Shown here in pieces: positions 5,778-12,505 of a stretch of DNA of 15,078 nucleotides. Numbering within the stretch: position 1 is the first letter of the stretch; the number at the start of each line of letters is the position of its first letter. The DNA lies in the NCBI GenBank assembly GCA_944381255.1, contig CALWKL010000019.1:1-15078 (forward strand), read 5' to 3'. The stretch is from an uncultured Clostridia bacterium. Lineage in GTDB: Bacteria > Bacillota > Clostridia > Christensenellales > UBA1242. The notes beneath the pieces are model-generated. The model ran no database searches, was not told the DNA's origin, and saw only the letters and a list, made by a program, of their open reading frames with translations. Position numbers and translations under genes: made by a program.

Positions 5778-5805
5778 ATTATAACAAAATCGAAAAATTT
5801 TGCAA
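5778..5805 (-). promoter_or_regulatory. Promoter giving a leaderless ogg mRNA
   Basis: Minus-strand TTGCAA, 16 bases, then TATAAT (5783-5778) with an extended TGT before it. The start codon ATG begins six bases after the hexamer, so transcription would start at or next to the A of ATG. Confidence 0.65.
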
Positions 5806-5859
5806 ATAATTTATGCAATATTTTTAATTTTGTTGCTCTCTTGTGATGAGAATTAAAAT

Positions 5860-6618
5860 TTATTTGTCTTTTGCTATTTCATCTAATACAGTTTTTTTCA
5901 TAAATTCTAGCAACTCAGGCGAATTAGCGACTATTGCCATACGCTGATTATGGTCATATACATAAAGACCAGAATTTTTTACCGCACACAGCCCTGGCAA
6001 GAGGTCCCACGGGTGCCTACACATATAGATATATCCCTCAATTTTGCCACTGGCTACCAGACTAAACCCTACGCAAGTCGACCCGATTACACGAATACCT
6101 AGTACTTGTTCATCTAAATTTTTTATGACATTCCAACGGTACTTTTTTGGCCCGTCCAACATAATCAAACTGTGCGCAATATCTTTCCTTTCATAAGATA
6201 CACGCTTATCGTTGACAAAGACTCCTATATCATCTGCAGAAACTACATCAATACCCAGTTCTGGACAATAGAGCACGCTTGCCACAGGTGCGCCATTCTC
6301 AAGATATGCCATCTGCAAGCCCCACAAAGGTAATCCGTGATAAAAATTTTTTGTACCATCGATAGGGTCTATGACAAAGCAATTATCAGGCACTTCTTCA
6401 GTATGTGAAAATTCCTCACTTACAAAAGGTATCTTAGGAAATTCTTTCTTAAGTCGCTTGAGTATCAAATTTTCTACCATTAAGTCTACATTTGTTACTA
6501 CATCAAATTTACCCTTATCCATCACACGCAAATAACGGTTGTTCTTTACTATTCTGTATCCCATCAATACAGACTCTATCATAAAATTTATTTTGTCGTT
6601 ATATTTACCATATTTCAT
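5860..6618 (-). CDS. Inositol monophosphatase family phosphatase
   Basis: Mg-dependent phosphomonoesterase of the IMPase/FBPase superfamily. The protein has 252 residues, slightly short of the usual 260-270. Metal ligands are visible: E68/E69 in FVSEEF, DPIDGTKNF (84-92) with D84 and D87, and HPWDLLPG (202-209) with D205. The substrate cannot be read from the sequence: inositol phosphate, fructose-1,6-bisphosphate, PAP or nucleotide phosphates are all possible within the family. The start has AGGATAG upstream. It lies 15 bases after the gene for the 320-residue protein, on the same transcript. No clear terminator is seen; only an AT-rich inverted repeat lies at about 5820-5858. Confidence 0.85.
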   Translation of the reverse strand: MKYGKYNDKINFMIESVLMGYRIVKNNRYLRVMDKGKFDVVTNVDLMVENLILKRLKKEFPKIPFVSEEFSHTEEVPDNCFVIDPIDGTKNFYHGLPLWGLQMAYLENGAPVASVLYCPELGIDVVSADDIGVFVNDKRVSYERKDIAHSLIMLDGPKKYRWNVIKNLDEQVLGIRVIGSTCVGFSLVASGKIEGYIYMCRHPWDLLPGLCAVKNSGLYVYDHNQRMAIVANSPELLEFMKKTVLDEIAKDK

Positions 6619-6633
6619 TTTCTATCCTATTTT

Positions 6634-7596
6634 TTAGTAGCGCAAAGCACTATCACTATTAATGCTTTGACCTAAATTATCCTCATTTGAACTATTTGAT
6701 ACATCTTTTTGACCAAAATTTCCATTTGCTATCGAAACTAACTCACGCATATATTGAGAATTATCTTCGATTTCTCGACCATCGAAAAATTTGTGAATAA
6801 ACTCTGAACCAGTGGTTCCTTGTACAATTTCAGATGGTATCACATACTCATCGCGCGCTCTAAATGATTTTGCAATGTCATAAATCTTAGTCTTTGACGA
6901 ACTATATTTTTGATAATATTTTACCCCACAATGTGAAAAAACAAAATCTGCTATATCATAAAGATTAGTAGGATTACCCTCAATCTCGTGTGGAGTACCA
7001 TCTCGTATATCACGCTTTGTAATCCCAGACCTACAATAATAATATAAAGCAGGAATATCTTTTCTAGCACTCATAGTACCAAAGAGTACACACTCTCCAT
7101 CTTTAAAGCCTCCCACGATTGCTGACATTTGGAACCCACTAAAGTTAAGATTATCAGGATTAGTCAATATATCCATACGATATATAAGAGGCAACTCCTT
7201 ATCTTTTAGCCAAGGAGCTAGCATATATAAATGCAGTACATTCATACGATTAGATAGGTTTTTACTAGGCAACATACGATATTCGCTAGTAGCAAATATT
7301 ACCTTAGGGGTGCTAAGCATCTCTTGAAACTGTTCATCAGTAAAAGAAAAATTGTATCTAGCCTCTCTATCCTCCCCCAATTTTGGCAAATTGGACAGGG
7401 CAAAAGTTTGACTTGTCAAAAATCTAGGGTCGGTAATATCCAGAGGCTTCTTTCCTTCTGAGTCTATCAGTCTTTTACTTAGATACATCACATATTTATT
7501 CTGTTTGCTAATATCCATAGAATGCAGAGTTGGCTTTTGCTCCATCGTAGTTACCCTAAAACTATTGTATCTATTTTTCTTGCCATAATTTTCCAT
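6634..7596 (-). CDS. Unrecognised 320-residue protein
   Basis: I do not recognise this protein. It has no signal peptide or membrane segment and is mixed alpha/beta in appearance. There are several aromatic-rich stretches (for example ALYYYCRSG and KYYQKYSSS) and a C-terminal tail of about 40 residues rich in Asn, Ser, Asp and Gln that is probably disordered. The start ATG 7596 follows GGGGGC at good spacing, and a strong promoter lies 40-70 bases upstream, so the gene is clearly expressed. It leads a two-gene operon with an IMPase-family phosphatase, which suggests, but does not show, a link to phosphorylated small-molecule metabolism. Confidence 0.75.
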   Translation of the reverse strand: MENYGKKNRYNSFRVTTMEQKPTLHSMDISKQNKYVMYLSKRLIDSEGKKPLDITDPRFLTSQTFALSNLPKLGEDREARYNFSFTDEQFQEMLSTPKVIFATSEYRMLPSKNLSNRMNVLHLYMLAPWLKDKELPLIYRMDILTNPDNLNFSGFQMSAIVGGFKDGECVLFGTMSARKDIPALYYYCRSGITKRDIRDGTPHEIEGNPTNLYDIADFVFSHCGVKYYQKYSSSKTKIYDIAKSFRARDEYVIPSEIVQGTTGSEFIHKFFDGREIEDNSQYMRELVSIANGNFGQKDVSNSSNEDNLGQSINSDSALRY

Positions 7597-7634
7597 ATTT
7601 TGCCCCCTTAGAATAAATTATCTTATGATTAAAA

Positions 7635-7664
7635 ATCATAACACAAAAAGAGATAAATAGTCAA
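7635..7664 (-). promoter_or_regulatory. Promoter of the 320-residue protein/IMPase operon, -10 within a palindrome
   Basis: Minus-strand TTGACT (7664-7659), 18 bases, then TATGAT (7640-7635) with extended TG. The perfect inverted repeat TTATGATT-aaa-AATCATAA (7623-7641) covers the -10, a possible repressor site. Confidence 0.7.
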
Positions 7665-7761
7665 ATTAAAACATAGTACAAAAAAATTTTGTATCAAAAA
7701 TTTTAAAAAACAAGCATCATAAATTTATATTGTAATATTTTTTAACATTTATTCACGCAGG

Positions 7762-7796
7762 AAAAACAAAAAGAGCTGAATAAGTTTCAACTCTTT
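7762..7796 (-). terminator. Terminator of the rplU-prp-rpmA operon
   Basis: Minus-strand AAAGAGTTGAA (7796-7786) pairs with TTCAGCTCTTT (7780-7770) over 11 bp with one U-G pair, followed by TTGTTTTT. It lies 42 bases after the rpmA stop. Confidence 0.88.
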
Positions 7797-7837
7797 AGAT
7801 TGTATTTTTAAATAATTATTTATAATTTAAATTTAAC

Positions 7838-8110
7838 TTAAGCAACAATAGAAACACGCTTCTTGTTTTCCTTGGTACGCTCAAACTTTACACGACCAGC
7901 TACTTTTGCAAACAAGGTGTAATCTCTACCGCAACCTACATTCTCTCCAGGGTGGAATTGAGTGCCACGTTGACGAACCAAAATCTCGCCAGCTTGCACC
8001 ATAGTGCCATCACTACGTTTGATACCCAAACGCTTAGACTCACTGTCGCGACCGTTCTTACTACTACCCTGACCCTTTTTGTGGGCAAACAGTTGTATAT
8101 TAATAAACAT
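7838..8110 (-). CDS. rpmA: 50S ribosomal protein L27 with cleavable N-terminal extension
   Basis: The protein has 90 residues. It begins MFINIQLF directly before AHKKGQGSSKNGRDS, the normal mature L27 N-terminus that reaches the peptidyl-transferase centre. This eight-residue extension matches the Bacillota type that Prp removes after the Phe, so mature L27 should start at Ala9. ATG 8110 is chosen because GGAGG stands six bases upstream; the longer frame to 8167 only reads back into prp. It overlaps the end of prp by 11 bases and is the last gene of the operon. The obg GTPase gene that often follows is absent here. Confidence 0.97.
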   Translation of the reverse strand: MFINIQLFAHKKGQGSSKNGRDSESKRLGIKRSDGTMVQAGEILVRQRGTQFHPGENVGCGRDYTLFAKVAGRVKFERTKENKKRVSIVA

Positions 8111-8438
8111 CTCTAACCTCCAAATTAATATAATCACTATACTCGCTATATAAGTCGCTAACTCCACACATCATAGTGCCAAATATAACTTGCACATCGT
8201 GTGCTTTGTCCTTGTCCAACTCTTGCGGTACTATAATTTCTAAATAAGCTCTCTTGTCATCTCGTATCACTTCTACATTGGCACAAGCTATCATGAGCAT
8301 TCCCAGAGCAGCAGTCTGCACTATGCTTGATAAAGCACTGCACACTATATCCTCTCCAGACTCTCCATATCCTGTATGCCCCTCGCAGATTAGACGAGTA
8401 TACTTATCGCCTGATTTAAAAACCGTGATATCAGTCAT
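8100..8438 (-). CDS. prp: Prp cysteine protease that processes L27
   Basis: The protein has 112 residues of the Prp (formerly YsxB/DUF464) family. The catalytic pair is visible: H21 in EGHTGYGESGED and C33 in DIVCSALSS. The family cleaves the N-terminal extension of L27, which is essential in Staphylococcus aureus. The gene sits between rplU and rpmA, as is typical in Bacillota. AGGAGGT lies seven bases before ATG 8438, and the 3' end overlaps rpmA by 11 bases, so translation of enzyme and substrate is coupled. Confidence 0.95.
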   Translation of the reverse strand: MTDITVFKSGDKYTRLICEGHTGYGESGEDIVCSALSSIVQTAALGMLMIACANVEVIRDDKRAYLEIIVPQELDKDKAHDVQVIFGTMMCGVSDLYSEYSDYINLEVRDVY

Positions 8439-8460
8439 TTCTTGACCTCCTAAATCAGGT

Positions 8461-8769
8461 CTATTTTACAATAGTTGTAATCTTAACTTTGCTATATGGT
8501 TGACGGTGGCCTTGAGCACGGTGATGACCATTCATCTTCTTGTAAATAGCCAATTGAACTTTTTTACCTTTGCCATGCTCTAGTACCTCAGCCTCAACCT
8601 TGGCACCTGCGACAGTAGGGTTACCAAATACGCTACCCTTGTCATCGCTAATCATAAGCACATCAAAGTTTACCTTTGAGCCCACCTCAGCATCAATACG
8701 CTCAATAGTGATTACATCATTTGCTTGAACTTTGTATTGTTTGCCACCAGTTTGAATAATTGCGTACAT
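8461..8769 (-). CDS. rplU: 50S ribosomal protein L21
   Basis: The protein has 102 residues, full length. It opens with MYAIIQTGGKQYKVQANDVI and ends with the RNA-binding basic stretch KKMNGHHRAQGHRQPYSKVKI, both family hallmarks. L21 binds 23S rRNA domain VI and contacts L20. AGGAGG precedes ATG 8769. It is first in the rplU-prp-rpmA operon with a strong promoter at 8930-8958 and a leader of about 150 bases. Confidence 0.97.
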   Translation of the reverse strand: MYAIIQTGGKQYKVQANDVITIERIDAEVGSKVNFDVLMISDDKGSVFGNPTVAGAKVEAEVLEHGKGKKVQLAIYKKMNGHHRAQGHRQPYSKVKITTIVK

Positions 8770-8923
8770 TTTTTCCTCCTCATACCAATCTCGCTAAAAC
8801 TAGGCAACTTTTCCTTCCCCCTTTGTCCTCTACCTCTAGAACAATATGAGTACACTTGTCATAGAGTAAAACAAAAGATACATAAAGTAAAAAGTATTTA
8901 TAAGCCCATCTTATGCGGATACA
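8770..8923 (-). promoter_or_regulatory. Leader of the L21 operon, possible ribosomal protein leader RNA
   Basis: About 150 untranslated bases run from the predicted transcription start near 8923 to ATG 8769. Weak local stems are visible: GTTCT/AGGAC across about 8824-8841, and a longer-range pairing of CTCATA (about 8845-8850) with TATGAG (8779-8784) just ahead of the AGGAGG site. An L21 leader family is known from Bacillota, and position and length fit it, but I cannot confirm the consensus by eye. Confidence 0.4.
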
Positions 8924-8929
8924 ATCGGT

Positions 8930-8958
8930 ATTGTATCATAAAATCTACCTATTGTCAA
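8930..8958 (-). promoter_or_regulatory. Strong rplU promoter
   Basis: Minus-strand consensus TTGACA (8958-8953), exactly 17 bases, TACAAT (8935-8930) with extended TGA before it. The perfect inverted repeat GATACAAT-CGGT-ATTGTATC (8918-8937) covers the -10 and the probable start point. Confidence 0.88.
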
Positions 8959-8979
8959 CAACCAATTTGATATTTGGCA

Positions 8980-9016
8980 AAATAAAAGTACCATATCAAA
9001 AATTGACACGGCACTT
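8980..9016 (-). terminator. Terminator of the ABC/PucR-like operon
   Basis: Minus-strand AAGTGCCGTGTCA (9016-9004) pairs with TGATATGGTACTT (8998-8986) over 13 bp with three G-U pairs around ATTTT, followed by TTATTTT. It starts five bases after the stop region at 9021. Confidence 0.8.
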
Positions 9017-9020
9017 CCAG

Positions 9021-9386
9021 TTATTGTAAAGGCTCCAATCTAGCAAGTTTGTTGGCATGACGCTTGCGCTTTATCTCGGTGCGTTTGATGGAAATCAAGA
9101 CCTGTAGAGTAACGGCATCATTAAAATTGCGAATATCTAAATTGAGCAATTTTTTTATTTTTTCTAATCTATATATAAGAGTGTTGCGATGCACAATTAA
9201 TTGCTTGCTTGTTTGTATCAAATTAAGGTCATTATCAAAAAATGCTTGTGCTGTATGTATCAGCTCTTCATCTGCAAAAAATTTCTTGGTATTAGGAGCA
9301 GACAAAATCTCATTCACGCACAATAAGTTGTCCTGATCTATATTGATTAAAATACTATCAAGCAAACTCATAGAGTTATTTTTCAT
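9021..9386 (-). CDS. Stand-alone PucR/CdaR-type C-terminal HTH protein
   Basis: The protein has 121 residues. The core AQAFFDNDLNLIQTSKQLIVHRNTLIYRLEKI (46-77) plus LLNLDIRNFNDAVTLQVLI matches the helix-turn-helix that ends PucR/CdaR-type transcription factors, with the typical VHRNTLxYRLxKI recognition helix. The sensory and GGDEF-like parts of those regulators are missing, and a basic tail (KRTEIKRKRHANK) follows. ATG 9386 is preferred: it overlaps the end of the ABC gene by 11 bases, with GGGG ten bases upstream, whereas the longer frame to 9437 has no better site. Coupling to the ATPase gene suggests that the ATPase replaces the missing sensor or that the two form one complex (inference). 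Confidence 0.8.
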   Translation of the reverse strand: MKNNSMSLLDSILINIDQDNLLCVNEILSAPNTKKFFADEELIHTAQAFFDNDLNLIQTSKQLIVHRNTLIYRLEKIKKLLNLDIRNFNDAVTLQVLISIKRTEIKRKRHANKLARLEPLQ

Positions 9387-10041
9387 TCGTATTCCCCACA
9401 ATACTTCCGCCATCGATATGATAAATTTTGCCAACAAGGTCTGAGATTAACTTTTCATCTTCGCTAGAAATCACCACGATTTTGTCCTTTGGGTCTTTGT
9501 TAATAAGCGTCATCAAACTTTTTTTAACTTGTTTTTGTAAATCTTCATCTTTGCCATCGAAAATTTCATCGCATAGCAGAATATCTATAGGGCGCAATGC
9601 CAATCTAGCGATTTGCACTTGCCTACGCTCTAGCGGACTTAGCGAGTTGACTTTCATATCTGCTAAATAACTAATTTCAAATTCATCTAGCACTGCACGG
9701 ACTTTGGCTTCACGCTCGCGTTTGGGCACTTTGCGAGTTTTGAGAATCCAAGCTAGATTATAGTATACTGTCTTACGCTCAAAAAAAGTCGCTTTGGTGG
9801 TGATATACCCTAGGCTCACATCGGTCAAAAAATTAATCTTCTTAAGTGGTACATCATTTATATACACGCTACCACATTTTAAGTTCTCTAGCCCAGCTAT
9901 CACACGCAACAAAGCGGTCTTCCCAGAGCCAGCCTCGCCTACTATACCAATTCTTTCCCCAGAATTTATAGTCAGGTTTACGCCCAACAAAGCATCATAA
10001 TCTTTACTATAAGCAACTGTCGCATTCTTTAAAACAATCAT
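9376..10041 (-). CDS. ABC-type ATPase subunit with degenerate catalytic motifs
   Basis: The protein has 221 residues, a single nucleotide-binding domain. Walker A is GEAGSGKT (35-42) and Walker B ILLCDE (154-159). The signature reads LSPLERRQ (134-141) instead of LSGGQ. The Q-loop glutamine position is Thr82 (GYITTKATFF), and the H-loop histidine position is Ser193 (VVISSEDE), so two residues normally needed for transport-coupled hydrolysis are absent. No membrane permease gene is nearby. ATG 10041 has GAGG upstream, and a TTGATA-17-TAAAAT promoter precedes it. It is coupled to a PucR-type HTH gene by an 11-base overlap. A regulatory rather than transport role is possible; a missing permease elsewhere cannot be excluded. 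Confidence 0.8.
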   Translation of the reverse strand: MIVLKNATVAYSKDYDALLGVNLTINSGERIGIVGEAGSGKTALLRVIAGLENLKCGSVYINDVPLKKINFLTDVSLGYITTKATFFERKTVYYNLAWILKTRKVPKREREAKVRAVLDEFEISYLADMKVNSLSPLERRQVQIARLALRPIDILLCDEIFDGKDEDLQKQVKKSLMTLINKDPKDKIVVISSEDEKLISDLVGKIYHIDGGSIVGNTNEK

Positions 10042-10062
10042 TCATTCTACCTCTATTGTCTT

Positions 10063-10091
10063 ATTTTACACTTTTTTGAGTTATTTATCAA
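10063..10091 (-). promoter_or_regulatory. Promoter of the ABC/PucR-like operon
   Basis: Minus-strand TTGATA (10091-10086), 17 bases, TAAAAT (10068-10063), 22 bases before ATG 10041. Confidence 0.72.
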
Positions 10092-10131
10092 GCGATATTA
10101 CACTATTTAATGCTTTTTTAATTCAATTCGC

Positions 10132-10160
10132 TAGTCAAAAAAAATATTATCTGCTATAAT
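10132..10160 (+). promoter_or_regulatory. Promoter of the SPT/KBL-like gene
   Basis: TAGTCA (10132-10137), 17 bases, TATAAT (10155-10160) with extended TGC. The start point near 10167 leaves a leader of about 27 bases. It diverges from the ABC operon promoter. Confidence 0.75.
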
Positions 10161-10193
10161 GATATGGTATATCAATATTAATTGGAGAATATT

Positions 10194-11390
10194 ATGGATT
10201 TGTTTGAAAAGTGTTATAATTATGACCTTGTAAAGAAAATTAAAGAAGCGGACGTTTATCCATACTTCCATTATCTCGAATCAGGTCAAGACATTGTGGT
10301 AAATATGGAAGGCCACAGAGTAATTATGATTGGTTCTAACAACTATTTAGGACTTACTAGCCACCCAGAAGTAATAGAAGCTGGTATCCAGGCTTATCGT
10401 AAATATGGTTCTGGTTGCTCTGGCTCTAGGTTCTTGAATGGTACTCTAGACTTACATTTAGAGCTTGAGGCAGAACTAGCAAAATTCTTAAATAAAGAAG
10501 ATGTAATGACATTTACTACAGGTTTCGTATCTAACTTAGGTATCATCTCTGCTATCGCTGGTCGTAACGATGTAATTGTCTGCGACAAGGAAAATCACGC
10601 TAGTATATATGATGGTTGTAGATTGAGCTATGCCAAAATGCTTCGTTATGAGCACAGTGATATGGTAGATCTTGAGAGACAATTGCAGTCTATCCCAAGC
10701 GACAAAGGTATATTGATTGTTACCGATGGTGTATTTAGTATGGGTGGAGACCTATGCAAGTTACCAGAGATTGTAGCATTGGCTAAGAAATATGGTGCAC
10801 GAGTAATGATAGATGATGCTCACGGACTAGGAGTATTTGGAGAGCACGGTCGTGGTACTGCAGAGCACTTTGGACTAGAGGACGATGTAGATATCATTAT
10901 GGGTACATTTAGTAAAAGTCTAGCAAGCCTTGGTGGCTTTATGGCAGCGAAGAAAGAAGTCGTAGATTATGTACGACACAACTCTCGTCCATTTATATTT
11001 GCCGCTAGCCCTACTCCAGCAAACACTGCTAGCGCTCTAGCTGCATTACGTATTATCGAGCGTGAGCCTGAGCGCATCAAGAACTTGCGCCACATTACCG
11101 ATTATATGCGTAATGCTTTGACAATTCGCAATATACCTATTCGCCAAAGTGTAGCGCCTATCATTCCTATCAATACTTACGATGATTACCGTACCTTCCT
11201 TGCTTGTAAGACATTATTTGACAAAGGTGTATATGTAAACCCTGTCGTAAGTCCTGCAGTAGCACCTGGTGATGCAATTATCCGTACAAGCTATACAGCT
11301 ACTCATACAGAGGAATTGATGGATGAAGCAGCAGACATTATCAAAGAAGTATTTGACAACTTACCTGAAGTAAAGAAACCTGCTGAATAA
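10194..11390 (+). CDS. Alpha-oxoamine synthase, closest in motif to serine palmitoyltransferase
   Basis: PLP enzyme of fold type I, 398 residues, joining an amino acid to an acyl-CoA. NNYLGL (49-54), GSGCSGSRFLNGTLDLH (72-88), NHAS (134-137) with the ring-stacking His135, DDAHGLG (207-213) and GTFSKSLASLGG (237-248) with Schiff-base Lys241 are all present. The GTFSKSLAS-type lysine loop and GCSGSRFLNGTLDLH resemble Bacteroides-type serine palmitoyltransferase more than glycine C-acetyltransferase (KBL) or BioF, but the motifs overlap and the substrate is not certain. No sphingolipid, biotin or threonine dehydrogenase gene lies beside it. ATG 10194 is chosen because GGAG stands six bases upstream; the TTG frame from 10182 would contain that site. 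It is the only complete plus-strand gene here, with its own promoter and terminator. Confidence 0.88.
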   Translation: MDLFEKCYNYDLVKKIKEADVYPYFHYLESGQDIVVNMEGHRVIMIGSNNYLGLTSHPEVIEAGIQAYRKYGSGCSGSRFLNGTLDLHLELEAELAKFLNKEDVMTFTTGFVSNLGIISAIAGRNDVIVCDKENHASIYDGCRLSYAKMLRYEHSDMVDLERQLQSIPSDKGILIVTDGVFSMGGDLCKLPEIVALAKKYGARVMIDDAHGLGVFGEHGRGTAEHFGLEDDVDIIMGTFSKSLASLGGFMAAKKEVVDYVRHNSRPFIFAASPTPANTASALAALRIIEREPERIKNLRHITDYMRNALTIRNIPIRQSVAPIIPINTYDDYRTFLACKTLFDKGVYVNPVVSPAVAPGDAIIRTSYTATHTEELMDEAADIIKEVFDNLPEVKKPAE

Positions 11391-11405
11391 TCTATATTCT
11401 AATAT

Positions 11406-11438
11406 AAAAACCACTAGGGATTTCACCCTAGTGGTTTT
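11406..11438. terminator. Bidirectional terminator between the SPT/KBL-like gene and prfA
   Basis: CCACTAGGG (11411-11419) and CCCTAGTGG (11426-11434) form a perfect 9-bp stem with loop ATTTCA, flanked by AAAAA and TTTT. It serves both convergent genes; prfA stops at 11441. Confidence 0.9.
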
Positions 11439-11440
11439 AT

Positions 11441-12505
11441 TTATAATGCTTCTAATTTCAATCTAATTTCTTCTTGGTGCAATTGATTTAGCATATCATC
11501 AATATCACCTTGCATAAATTCATTTATATTATGTAGGCTATATCCTATGCGATGGTCTGTAACACGGTCCTGTGGGAAATTATAAGTCCTTATTCTTTCA
11601 CTACGGTCTCCAGTGCCTACTTGAGTCTTACGCTGTTGAGCATTCTCGGCTATTGCCTTTTGCTCATACAAATCTTGCAATTTTGCACGCAGTACACTCA
11701 TTGCACGCTCTTTGTTCTTTATCTGGCTACGCTCATCTTGGCAGGCTACTACTATACCTGTAGGCAAGTGAGTAATTCGTATAGCAGAGTCAGTAGTATT
11801 GACTCCTTGTCCTCCATGACCACCAGCACGATATGTGTCAATACGCAAGTCTTTGTCATTTATTTCAAAATTAACTTCAGCGACTTCGGGCAATATTGCT
11901 ACTGTTACAGTACTAGTGTGCACTCTACCTTGAGATTCTGTCTCAGGCACTCTCTGTACACGGTGGACACCACTTTCCCACTTAAGCGCGCGGTATACAC
12001 CAACTCCCTCGACACGCATAATACCCTCTTTTAGCCCACCGACTTCGGTGTCGCTATACTCGATTATCTCAGTAGTCCAGCCACGCTTCTCTGCATATTT
12101 TCTATACATTGCAAAAAGTTCTGCTGCAAAAAGTGAAGCCTCATCACCCCCAGCCGCTGGTCGTATCTCGATGTATACATTACTCTCATCGTTAGCATCT
12201 TTGGGTAATAGCAATATCTGTATTTCCTTATCTAATTCTGCCAACTTCGCCTCGGCTTCTGCTTTCTCTGCCTCAGCAATCTCTACAAGTTCTGCATCAT
12301 CAGTCTCGGCTAACATTTCAGTAGCATCATTAAGTTTTTTCTGACAAGCCATATATTTATCATACATACTTACATATTCTTCTAGACCTGCATGCGCTTT
12401 TGCAACTTTTTTGTACTCATCGATATCTGCTAGCAAAGACGCATCGCACATACGTTCTGAGAGTGCATTGTATTTGTCCACATACGGTTTTAATTTTTCT
12501 ATCAT
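11441..12505 (-). CDS. prfA: Peptide chain release factor 1
   Basis: The protein has 354 residues, full length. It recognises UAA and UAG: the tripeptide anticodon motif P-x-T is PET (187-189) in RVPETESQGRVHTS, which is RF1 and not RF2. The GGQ motif (231-233) in YRAGGHGGQGVNTTDSA triggers hydrolysis in the peptidyl-transferase centre. The ATG overlaps the stop of prmC as TAATG, so translation is likely coupled to the enzyme that methylates its GGQ glutamine. It ends at a bidirectional terminator. Confidence 0.97.
   Translation of the reverse strand: MIEKLKPYVDKYNALSERMCDASLLADIDEYKKVAKAHAGLEEYVSMYDKYMACQKKLNDATEMLAETDDAELVEIAEAEKAEAEAKLAELDKEIQILLLPKDANDESNVYIEIRPAAGGDEASLFAAELFAMYRKYAEKRGWTTEIIEYSDTEVGGLKEGIMRVEGVGVYRALKWESGVHRVQRVPETESQGRVHTSTVTVAILPEVAEVNFEINDKDLRIDTYRAGGHGGQGVNTTDSAIRITHLPTGIVVACQDERSQIKNKERAMSVLRAKLQDLYEQKAIAENAQQRKTQVGTGDRSERIRTYNFPQDRVTDHRIGYSLHNINEFMQGDIDDMLNQLHQEEIRLKLEAL

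Noticed and set aside
7676..7692. TACAAAA-aaa-TTTTGTA inverted repeat as a terminator
   Set aside because: All-AT short stem upstream of a promoter; likely chance in an AT-rich spacer.
9376..10041. Complete ABC transporter
   Set aside because: No permease or binding-protein gene is present in the window, and two catalytic residues are missing.
10130..10140. GCTAGTCAAAA as another copy of the repeat motif
   Set aside because: It lacks the TT of GCTAGTTTCAAAA, is not next to a terminator, and is explained by the -35 region of the SPT/KBL-like promoter.
11552..12344. Plus-strand ORFs opposite prfA
   Set aside because: Antisense shadows of a clear release factor gene, with unlikely residue composition.
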